A DNA stretch of 6,350 nucleotides, from contig JAFPBM010000006.1 in assembly GCA_017424125.1 (NCBI GenBank), positions 1 through 6,350 of the forward strand. The letters run 5' to 3'. Source of the DNA: Clostridia bacterium (GTDB lineage: Bacteria; Bacillota; Clostridia; Oscillospirales; Acutalibacteraceae). Below are positions 1-5,945 of the stretch, one piece after another. The notes under the pieces are model-generated. The model was not told the origin of the DNA. It did not search any database and saw only the letters and a program-made list of their open reading frames with translations. Position 1 is the first letter of the stretch, and each line of letters starts with the position of its first letter. The translations under genes and the position numbers were made by a program.

Positions 1-586
1 GCAGAGTGTTTATAAGGCTTATGCCGTCTGCGCCCGCGTCTTCACATGCTTTTGCAATTTCGACAATATCGGTTACGTTGGGTGAAAGTTTGAGTATTAC
101 GGGTTTAGTCGTAACCTTTTTAACTGCGCGGGTAACCTCTGCCGCCGCGGCGGCGCTTGTGCCGAAACTCATTCCTCCGCCGTGAACGTTGGGGCAGCTG
201 ACGTTTACTTCAAGCCAACCAACCTGTTCACAAGCATCTAACTTTTCGCAAGTATAAGCATAGTCTTCAATAGAAAAACCGCTTACGTTTGCCATTACTT
301 TTTTATTAAAACACTTTGAAAGTTTAGGAAGTTCTTCGGTTATTACCTTTTCAACACCGGGGTTTTGCAGACCGACGGCGTTTATCATTCCCGCCTCACA
401 CTCGGCAATTCGGGGTGTGGGGTTGCCGAAACGTGCATCGCGGGTCGTACCCTTGAACGAAAAGGTGCCAAGCATATTTATATCATAAAGTTCCGAAAAC
501 TCATAACCGTAGCCAAAGGTTCCGCTTGCGGGAATTATGGGGTTATCGAGTTCTATATTGCAGAGGTTAACACTTAATTTTCCCAC
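1..586 (-). CDS. pyrD: Dihydroorotate dehydrogenase, class 1B catalytic subunit (partial, N-terminal 195 residues)
   Basis: This gene encodes the FMN-containing catalytic subunit that oxidises dihydroorotate to orotate, the fourth step of pyrimidine synthesis, in the cytoplasm. The reading frame stays open to base 1, so about the last third of a usual ~300-residue protein is missing at the window edge. The chosen start is a GTG at 584-586, preceded by AAGGAGG at 594-600 with a 7-nt spacer. It gives the expected N-terminus, VGKLSVNLCNIELDNPII. Visible family motifs are ASGTFGYG (20-27), KGTT (45-48), NAVGLQNPGV (69-78) and NVSCPNVHGGG (128-138). The catalytic Cys131, typical of class 1 enzymes, lies in the last of these. 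KLSPNV follows near 164-169, with the conserved FMN-contacting Lys. The Cys base (not Ser) and the adjacent pyrK gene identify subtype 1B, which passes electrons to NAD+ through PyrK. The first 13 bp overlap the end of pyrK, which suggests translational coupling. Confidence 0.96.
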   Translation of the reverse strand, partial: MGKLSVNLCNIELDNPIIPASGTFGYGYEFSELYDINMLGTFSFKGTTRDARFGNPTPRIAECEAGMINAVGLQNPGVEKVITEELPKLSKCFNKKVMANVSGFSIEDYAYTCEKLDACEQVGWLEVNVSCPNVHGGGMSFGTSAAAAAEVTRAVKKVTTKPVILKLSPNVTDIVEIAKACEDAGADGISLINTL

Positions 587-1305
587 AGTATTTCCTCCTT
601 CTTTAACACGGGACCGTCTTTACAGATTCGCTTATAACCCGTAATAGTTTTGCAAGAGCAACCCATACAAGCGCCGAAGCCGCAACCCATTCTCTCCTCA
701 AAACTGAACTGACCGCCCGTTTTTGAGGCTTTATATACCGCCTTTAACATCGGTTCGGGTCCGCAGGTGTAGAAATGGGTGTAATCCATAGTCATAGCAT
801 CGGTAACGAAACCTTTTACTCCGTATGAGCCGTCTACCGTTGTTACGGTAACGTCGGCACCGAGCGCTTTAAACTCATCTTCGTAAAATACCTCGTCTTT
901 ATTGTTAAATCCGAGAACGACAGAGACTTTTTTGCCCTCTGCTATTAAATATTTTGCGAGCATATAAAGCGGTGGGACGCCAACGCCGCCGCCGAGCAAT
1001 AGCGGTTTATCGCCCGAAAGTGACGTATCGTATCCGTTGCCGAGCCCCGTAAGGACGTCGAGCGTTCCCTCACTCATCTTGCTCATCATTTCGGTGCCTT
1101 TGCCGACAACTTTATAAATTATTGTCAGCAAATCACCCTCACAGTCGCAAACGGATATCGGACGGCGAAGATACATTCCGTCGAGTTTGATATTAACAAA
1201 CTGTCCCGTTGCGACGATATCGCTTACGTCACCGCAAAGCGTCATTTTATAAACGTTTTCGGTAAGCGGTACGTTTTCTACTATTTTTAATAATACCTGT
1301 TGCAT
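574..1305 (-). CDS. pyrK: Dihydroorotate dehydrogenase B, electron-transfer subunit (FAD, [2Fe-2S])
   Basis: PyrK pairs with PyrD to form the class 1B dihydroorotate dehydrogenase and carries electrons from FMN through a [2Fe-2S] cluster and FAD to NAD+. The 243-residue product is slightly shorter than the ~255-260 residues typical of the family, but has every expected part. The N-terminal FAD-binding barrel contains RRPIS (47-51). The NAD-binding half has LGGGVGVPPL (104-113) and CGPEPM (181-186). The C-terminal cluster-binding segment has Cys208, Cys213, Cys216 and Cys228, in a C-x4-C-x2-C-x11-C pattern followed by KDGPV. An extra Cys218 lies inside this region and is probably not a ligand. 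The ATG start is preceded by AAGGAG at 1311-1316 with a 5-nt spacer. The gene begins 27 bp after carB, and its stop lies inside pyrD, so all are on one transcript. The ferredoxin-reductase fold is shared with other proteins, but the position next to pyrD and the Cys pattern make PyrK secure. Confidence 0.96.
   Translation of the reverse strand: MQQVLLKIVENVPLTENVYKMTLCGDVSDIVATGQFVNIKLDGMYLRRPISVCDCEGDLLTIIYKVVGKGTEMMSKMSEGTLDVLTGLGNGYDTSLSGDKPLLLGGGVGVPPLYMLAKYLIAEGKKVSVVLGFNNKDEVFYEDEFKALGADVTVTTVDGSYGVKGFVTDAMTMDYTHFYTCGPEPMLKAVYKASKTGGQFSFEERMGCGFGACMGCSCKTITGYKRICKDGPVLKKEEILWEN
594..600 (-). promoter_or_regulatory. Ribosome binding site for pyrD that fixes its GTG start
   Basis: AAGGAGG sits inside the last codons of pyrK, 7 nt upstream of the GTG at 584-586. 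Its position supports the non-ATG start. The first in-frame ATG would be at codon 38 and would remove the conserved FMN-binding ASGTFGYG segment. Confidence 0.85.
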
Positions 1306-1332
1306 TTTATCTCCTTAGGATTATTCTTATCC

Positions 1333-4300
1333 CTACGCATCAATCGTTGAAATTGTAAGTGTGGTTTCTTCCAAAACGTCGAGTAAAACCTTTACGGTAT
1401 CAAGTGCTGTAAAGATTGTTACGTTGTTTTCGGTTGATAACTGTCTTATCTGTAATCCGTCGTTAGCCTGTCCTGCCGAGCCGATATCCTTTGTATTGAT
1501 TACATAGGCAATGTGGCCCTGACGGAGTGCCTCGGGAATTTCCTCGCTACCGTCTGAAATCTTGCCTAAAATATGGGTGCGGATTCCGTTGGATTTGAGG
1601 AAGTTTGCGGTACCCTCGGTTGCCTGAATGTTAAAGCCGAGGTTATAGAAACGGCGGATAAGAGGCAACGCCTCTTCCTTATCCTTATCGGCAATTGTGG
1701 CAAATACCGTACCGTAATTTTGCAGGTGCATTCCCGATGCCTGAAGTGCTTTATAAAGTGCGCGGTTGAGTTTATCGTCATAACCGATTGCTTCACCCGT
1801 TGATTTCATTTCGGGCGAGAGATATGCGTCAAGTCCGCGGATTTTATTGAACGAGAATACAGGCACTTTAACGTACCAACGCTCTTTCTCTTTCGGATAG
1901 ATATCGACTATGCCCTGTTCTTTTAGGCTCTTGCCCAAGATAACTTCAGTTGCGATATCCGCAAGGCTGTAACCTGTAGATTTTGACAAGAAAGGTACTG
2001 TTCTTGAAGAACGTGGGTTAACCTCAATAATATAAACGTCTTCTTTTTCGTCAACGATAAACTGAATGTTGTAAAGACCGATTATACCGATGCCGAGACC
2101 GAGCATTTTTGCATATTTTAGTATAGTTTCCTTTACTTTATCCGAGATGCTAAAGGAAGGATAAACGCTTATTGAGTCACCGCTGTGAACGCCTGTACGC
2201 TCTACGAGTTCCATAATACCGGGCACGAAAACATCGGTGCCGTCGCAGATTGCGTCAACCTCAACCTCTTTACCCTGAATGTATTTGTCAACCAAAACAG
2301 GCTTGTCCTCGTCGATTTCAACGGCGGTTTTCAGGTAGTGACGAAGTTGCTCTTCATTTGCAACAATCTGCATTGCGCGGCCGCCGAGAACGAAACTCGG
2401 ACGAACAAGTACGGGATAGCCGATTTCCTTAGCTGCGTTTATACCGTCTTCTATTTTGGTAACCGCTCTGCCCTTGGGTTGCGGAATGTTAAGACTTTGC
2501 AAAATCTTTTCGAAACTGTCGCGGTTTTCAGCACGTTCGATTGCAGCACAATCGGTTCCTATGATTTTAACTCCGCGGTCGTTAAGCGGTTCTGCCAAGT
2601 TTATAGCGGTCTGACCGCCGAGCGATGCTATTACACCCTCGGGTTTTTCAAACTCGATAATATTCATTACGTCTTCGGGTGTCAGCGGTTCGAAATAAAG
2701 TTTATCTGCCGTTGTATAGTCGGTTGAAACGGTTTCGGGGTTATTGTTGATAATAATAGCCTCATAACCCGACTTTTTGATTGTCATTACTGCGTGAACG
2801 GTTGAATAGTCAAACTCAACACCCTGTCCGATACGGATAGGACCTGCGCCCAAAACTACTATCTTCTTTCTATCTGTCAGGCGGGAAGCATTTTCGCCTG
2901 TGTATGAAGAATAGAAGTACGGAATATATGCGTTTGTATGGCAGGTATCAACCATTTTGTAAACGGGGAAAATTCCGTTCTCTTTGCGCACATTGTAAAC
3001 GTCAAGTTCGGTAACGCCCCACATACGAGCGATAAATTTATCACAGAAGCCCATCTTCTTGGCGGCTTTGAGCGTTTCTACGCTCTTATCGTTTTTGAGT
3101 GTGTTTTCCATATCCACAATGTTTTTGAAAGCATCGAGGAAGTATGAAGTAATTTTGGTGATTTCGTGAAGTTCTGCTACCGAAACACCTCTGCGCATAA
3201 GTTCGGTTACCGCAAAAATGTTATCATCTTTGAACTCTTTTATATACTCAAAAAGTTCAGCCGTTTCCATATTGTCAAACTTAGCAAGATGGAAATGGTC
3301 TGCTCCGATTTCAAGTGAACGTACGGATTTAAGCAAACATTCTTCCAAGTTTGAGCCTATGCCCATAACCTCGCCCGTTGCTTTCATCTGTGTGCCGAGT
3401 GTGTTGGTGGCAGACGCAAACTTATCAAACGGGAAACGCGGAAGTTTTGCAACAACGTAGTCAAGTCTTGGTTCGAACGCGGCTGTTGTGTTGGCAATTG
3501 TAATGTCCTCAAGCGCCATACCTATGGCAATTTTTGCGGTTACACGTGCAATCGGGTATCCGCTTGCCTTGGACGCGAGAGCAGATGAACGCGAAACACG
3601 GGGGTTAACCTCAATTAAATAATACTCACTCGTTTCGGGATTGAGCGCGAACTGAACGTTACAACCGCCCTCAATCTTGAGTTCTTTTATAATCTTGATT
3701 GCGCTGTCGTTGAGCATCTTAAGGTCGTGGTCGTTTAAGGTCATTATGGGGGCTACAACCAAAGAGTCGCCTGTATGAACGCCGACAGGGTCGATGTTTT
3801 CCATACCGCAGATTGTAATTGCATGGTCGTTTGTATCGCGCATTACCTCAAACTCGATTTCCTTATAACCCTTAACGCTCTTTTCAATGAGAACCTGATG
3901 AACCGGTGATAATTTAAAAGCGTTGAGTCCGATTTCTATGAGTTCTTTTTCGTTATAAGCAAAGCCGCCGCCCGTTCCGCCGAGTGTAAACGCGGGACGC
4001 AAAACAACGGGATAACCTATGCGCTTTGCCGCTTCTTTAGCCTCGTCAATGCTATATGTAATTTCAGACGGAATGGTCGGTTCGCCTATCGACTGACAAA
4101 GTTCTTTAAATAGTTCTCTATCCTCTGCACGTTCGATACTTTCGCTGCTGGTGCCGAGAAGTTCTACGCCGCACTCTTTAAGTACACCCTTCTTTTCAAG
4201 TTGCATTGCGATATTAAGACCTGTTTGTCCGCCGATACCCGGAACGATGGCATCGGGACGCTCATAGCGCAGAATCTTTGCGATATATTCGAGTGTGAGC

Positions 4301-4503
4301 GGCTCCATATACACCTTATCGGCTATTACGGTATCGGTCATTATTGTGGCGGGGTTTGAATTGCAAAGTATTACCTCATAACCCTCTTCACGAAGTGCAA
4401 GACAAGCCTGTGTTCCTGCATAGTCAAACTCTGCCGCCTGACCGATAACAATCGGGCCCGAGCCAATTATAAGTATTTTCTTTATATCTGTTCTTTTAGC
4501 CAT
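1333..4503 (-). CDS. carB: Carbamoyl-phosphate synthase, large (ammonia/ATP) subunit
   Basis: CarB makes carbamoyl phosphate from bicarbonate, two ATP and ammonia delivered by the glutaminase subunit CarA. It feeds pyrimidine synthesis and, where present, arginine synthesis. The 1056-residue length matches the family (E. coli about 1073). The first ATP-grasp half opens with IGSGPIVIGQAAEFDYAGTQ (13-32) and contains GGQTGLN (91-97) and EVNPRVSRSSALASKASGYP (298-317). A linking oligomerisation region spans about 400-545. The second ATP-grasp half repeats the pattern with GAGPIRIGQGVEFDYS (552-567), GGQTAIN (629-635) and EVNPRSSRTVPFLSKSTGY (827-845). The C-terminal methylglyoxal-synthase-like allosteric domain (about 930-1056) keeps Thr962, Thr965, Lys981, Asn1003 and Thr1004, which by my alignment from memory match nucleotide-binding positions of E. 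coli CarB. GGAGG at 4512-4516 lies 8 nt before the ATG. The start is 3 bp after the pyrC stop. No carA is adjacent, which is unusual because carA and carB are normally neighbours. Confidence 0.98.
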   Translation of the reverse strand: MAKRTDIKKILIIGSGPIVIGQAAEFDYAGTQACLALREEGYEVILCNSNPATIMTDTVIADKVYMEPLTLEYIAKILRYERPDAIVPGIGGQTGLNIAMQLEKKGVLKECGVELLGTSSESIERAEDRELFKELCQSIGEPTIPSEITYSIDEAKEAAKRIGYPVVLRPAFTLGGTGGGFAYNEKELIEIGLNAFKLSPVHQVLIEKSVKGYKEIEFEVMRDTNDHAITICGMENIDPVGVHTGDSLVVAPIMTLNDHDLKMLNDSAIKIIKELKIEGGCNVQFALNPETSEYYLIEVNPRVSRSSALASKASGYPIARVTAKIAIGMALEDITIANTTAAFEPRLDYVVAKLPRFPFDKFASATNTLGTQMKATGEVMGIGSNLEECLLKSVRSLEIGADHFHLAKFDNMETAELFEYIKEFKDDNIFAVTELMRRGVSVAELHEITKITSYFLDAFKNIVDMENTLKNDKSVETLKAAKKMGFCDKFIARMWGVTELDVYNVRKENGIFPVYKMVDTCHTNAYIPYFYSSYTGENASRLTDRKKIVVLGAGPIRIGQGVEFDYSTVHAVMTIKKSGYEAIIINNNPETVSTDYTTADKLYFEPLTPEDVMNIIEFEKPEGVIASLGGQTAINLAEPLNDRGVKIIGTDCAAIERAENRDSFEKILQSLNIPQPKGRAVTKIEDGINAAKEIGYPVLVRPSFVLGGRAMQIVANEEQLRHYLKTAVEIDEDKPVLVDKYIQGKEVEVDAICDGTDVFVPGIMELVERTGVHSGDSISVYPSFSISDKVKETILKYAKMLGLGIGIIGLYNIQFIVDEKEDVYIIEVNPRSSRTVPFLSKSTGYSLADIATEVILGKSLKEQGIVDIYPKEKERWYVKVPVFSFNKIRGLDAYLSPEMKSTGEAIGYDDKLNRALYKALQASGMHLQNYGTVFATIADKDKEEALPLIRRFYNLGFNIQATEGTANFLKSNGIRTHILGKISDGSEEIPEALRQGHIAYVINTKDIGSAGQANDGLQIRQLSTENNVTIFTALDTVKVLLDVLEETTLTISTIDA

Positions 4504-4506
4504 CGT

Positions 4507-5721
4507 TTATGCCTCCAAATTAAGTTTGTATACTATTTTTCCGTTGCAGACGCTCATAAGACATCTGCCCGTAAGTTTTTCGTTTTCAAAGGGTGTTGCT
4601 TTACCGAGTGACAGAAAATCATCGGTATTTACTGTTTCCTCATAATCAAGGTCCCACACCGTATAATCGTCTCCTTGCGGTATGCCGAAACGTTTTCTGG
4701 GGTTAAGACACATAAGTTCCACCAATTTTTCAAGCGTTATGACACCCGCTTTTACAAGGTGGGTATACATAACGGGGAAAGCCGTTTCAAGCCCGACTAT
4801 GCCAAAAGCACTCTTTTCGAGTCCTTTTGCCTTTTCCTCTTTAGAGTGGGGCGCATGGTCGGTTGCAATCATATCAATCGTTCCGTCGCGTATGCCCTCA
4901 ATAAGCGCTTCCCTATCTTCACGGCTTCGAAGCGGCGGATTCATTTTAAATCTGCCCTCTTCTTTCAAATCCTCATCACACAGCACAAGATAGTGCGGTG
5001 CGGTTTCACAGGTTACGGGAAGTCCCGCTTTTTTAGCCTCTCTTATAAGTTCCACACTTTCTTTTGTGGATATGTGGCAGACGTGATAGTCACATCCCGT
5101 TTCGGCTACTAACTTTAAGTCACGCGCGATGGGACCGTATTCACTCTCACTGCAGATACCCTTATGCCCGTGTGTTTTAGCATAGACTCCGTCGTGTATA
5201 TAACCGCCGTTTAAGAGCGAATTATCTTCACAGTGCGCCACAATCATTTTGCCGAGCGCTTTTGCTTTTAACATTGCTTCCCGCATAAGCGCTTCCGATT
5301 GTACGCCTCGCCCATCGTCCGAAAAGGCTATTGCGTTTTGTGACAGAATTTCCATATCGGATAATTCTTCGCCCCGTTGCCCCACCGTTATTGCGGCGTA
5401 GGGGTAAATATTTATAAGCGAATCTTTTTTGATAATATCAAGTTGTTTTTCTAAATTATCAAAACTATCGGGTACGGGGTTTAGGTTAGGCATTGTGCAA
5501 ACCGCGGTATAACCGCCGCGCGCCGCCGCGGCGCTGCCCGATTTAACAGTTTCTTTATATGAAAAACCCGGCTCACGAAAATGCACATGCACATCGCAAA
5601 AGCCGGGAAAAACAGCAATATTTTTAGAAAGAGATACCAATGCCGAAAAATGCGGACAATCAGCCACGGTATTTTTTACTCCGATAAAATTTATTTGACC
5701 GTTTGATTGATTGTGTGTCAT
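4507..5721 (-). CDS. pyrC: Dihydroorotase, class I
   Basis: This zinc amidohydrolase closes N-carbamoyl-aspartate to dihydroorotate. The 404-residue product has the class I metal-binding set: DVHVHFREPG (43-52, His45 and His47), FSDDGRG (133-139, Asp135), AHCED (162-166, His163), VCHIS (214-218, His216) and ATDHAPHS (286-293, Asp288). Substrate-contact segments TMPNLNPVPD (76-85) and KMNPPLR (259-265) are also present. The start chosen is the ATG at 5719-5721, with AAGGAG at 5729-5734 and a 7-nt spacer. The frame stays open up to an ATG at 5803-5805, but those 28 extra codons would run through the attenuation terminator and lack a ribosome binding site. The N-terminal 40 residues do not resemble the usual short beta-sandwich opening with its DG...I pattern, so that part is short or divergent, although the catalytic barrel is intact. 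It is the first structural gene after the PyrR-type leader and is followed by carB after 3 bp. Confidence 0.96.
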   Translation of the reverse strand: MTHNQSNGQINFIGVKNTVADCPHFSALVSLSKNIAVFPGFCDVHVHFREPGFSYKETVKSGSAAAARGGYTAVCTMPNLNPVPDSFDNLEKQLDIIKKDSLINIYPYAAITVGQRGEELSDMEILSQNAIAFSDDGRGVQSEALMREAMLKAKALGKMIVAHCEDNSLLNGGYIHDGVYAKTHGHKGICSESEYGPIARDLKLVAETGCDYHVCHISTKESVELIREAKKAGLPVTCETAPHYLVLCDEDLKEEGRFKMNPPLRSREDREALIEGIRDGTIDMIATDHAPHSKEEKAKGLEKSAFGIVGLETAFPVMYTHLVKAGVITLEKLVELMCLNPRKRFGIPQGDDYTVWDLDYEETVNTDDFLSLGKATPFENEKLTGRCLMSVCNGKIVYKLNLEA

Positions 5722-5728
5722 TTTCCTT

Positions 5729-5734
5729 CTCCTT
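5729..5734 (-). promoter_or_regulatory. Ribosome binding site for pyrC that decides the start
   Basis: AAGGAG lies within a purine-rich run, 7 nt before the ATG at 5719-5721 and immediately downstream of the attenuation terminator. It favours this start over the in-frame ATG at 5803-5805, which is preceded only by an A/T-rich sequence with no Shine-Dalgarno match. Confidence 0.88.
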
Positions 5735-5739
5735 CTTAC

Positions 5740-5768
5740 AAAAAATCCCACCGAAAACGGCAGGATTT
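5740..5768 (-). terminator. Attenuation terminator of the pyr leader
   Basis: In the transcript, AAATCCTGCCG (5758-5768) pairs with CGGTGGGATTT (5743-5753) over 11 bp, including two G-U pairs, around a 4-nt U loop (5754-5757). The arm ends in a run of six U (5740-5745), half of it within the stem. It sits between promoter and pyrC, with no gene ending before it, so it works as a conditional terminator. Its 5' arm is also the target of the antiterminator. Confidence 0.92.
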
Positions 5769-5832
5769 GCATACAAAAACAGGACACAGCTGCAAGCCGT
5801 ATCATTATTCTATATTTATCAAAATCTTGCCG
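5758..5832 (-). promoter_or_regulatory. Antiterminator pairing in the pyr leader
   Basis: The leader segment CGGCAAGATTT (5822-5832) is the complement of the terminator 5' arm AAATCCTGCCG (5758-5768) at 10 of 11 positions, with one internal A-C mismatch. The two segments are separated by 53 nt. The same upstream segment is the 3' side of the PyrR-binding hairpin. Antiterminator and PyrR hairpin therefore exclude each other, as do antiterminator and terminator, as expected for a three-state PyrR switch. The pairing is read from the sequence; the regulatory outcome is inferred from the Bacillus model. Confidence 0.85.
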
Positions 5833-5860
5833 ACCTCTCTGGACCGTCTATTAAAGATTT
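5822..5860 (-). promoter_or_regulatory. PyrR-binding hairpin (anti-antiterminator)
   Basis: The RNA contains TCCAGAGAGGT (5833-5843), which matches the conserved PyrR recognition loop known from Bacillus pyr leaders. A perfect 7-bp lower stem, AAATCTT (5854-5860) with AAGATTT (5822-5828), encloses an internal loop and an upper stem. In the upper stem CGG and CC pair with GG and TCG around AGAGA, leaving one bulged U. PyrR bound to UMP or UTP would stabilise this hairpin, sequester the antiterminator strand and let the terminator before pyrC form. Confidence 0.94.
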
Positions 5861-5871
5861 ATTTCCAATAG

Positions 5872-5900
5872 ATTATATCATAATATATATATATTGTCAA
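5872..5900 (-). promoter_or_regulatory. Consensus sigma-A promoter of the pyr operon
   Basis: The -35 box TTGACA (5895-5900) and the -10 box TATAAT (5872-5877) are both exact consensus and are separated by exactly 17 bp (5878-5894). TGA directly before the -10 makes an extended -10 (TGnTATAAT). The spacer is largely alternating A and T. Transcription probably begins near the GGA at 5864-5866, which gives a leader of about 125 nt to the end of the attenuator. Such a strong promoter fits an operon regulated after initiation. Confidence 0.93.
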
Positions 5901-5913
5901 CAAATTTAAACAT

Positions 5914-5943
5914 AAAAAAGTGGACGAAAACGCCCACTTTTTT
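5914..5943 (-). terminator. Intrinsic terminator of the upstream hypothetical gene
   Basis: On the minus strand, AAAAAAGTGG pairs with CCACTTTTTT. The stem continues through a G-U pair and two G-C pairs to a 4-nt U loop, giving a 13-bp stem ending in a U6 tract. The inner pair is G-U on the minus strand but an A-C mismatch on the plus strand, so the structure favours minus-strand transcripts. It begins 2 bp after the stop codon at 5946-5948 and lies 13 bp before the pyr -35 box, insulating the operon from read-through. Confidence 0.9.
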
Positions 5944-5945
5944 AT

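Noticed and set aside
139..152. GC-rich palindrome in pyrD, with a similar run in pyrC near 5514-5535
   Set aside because: Both encode alanine runs (SAAAAAE in PyrD, GSAAAARGG in PyrC), and the similarity follows from GCC/GCG alanine codons. There is no sign of a repeat element.
365..577. 70-codon open frame on the plus strand
   Set aside because: It is antisense to pyrD, whose translation across the same bases gives the expected dihydroorotate dehydrogenase motifs.
2185..2727. 180-codon open frame on the plus strand
   Set aside because: It lies wholly antisense to carB motifs that are strongly conserved, has no ribosome binding site, and its protein is Cys/Phe-rich without any family resemblance. 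It is a shadow of carB.
4675..5112. 145-codon open frame on the plus strand
   Set aside because: It is antisense to the catalytic core of pyrC, has no supporting ribosome binding site, and has implausible composition.
5761..5805. Possible leader peptide starting at the ATG at 5803-5805
   Set aside because: There is no Shine-Dalgarno sequence before it, it is simply in frame with pyrC, and the leader already has a complete PyrR switch that needs no translation.
5881..5894. Alternating A/T tract as a possible microsatellite or origin-like unwinding element
   Set aside because: It is only about 14 bp and coincides exactly with the spacer between consensus -35 and -10 boxes. No DnaA boxes are seen around it.
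5703..5909. 68-codon open frame on the plus strand across the pyr control region
   Set aside because: It runs antisense through the attenuator and promoter, where the sequence is explained by RNA structure and promoter boxes, and it has no ribosome binding site.
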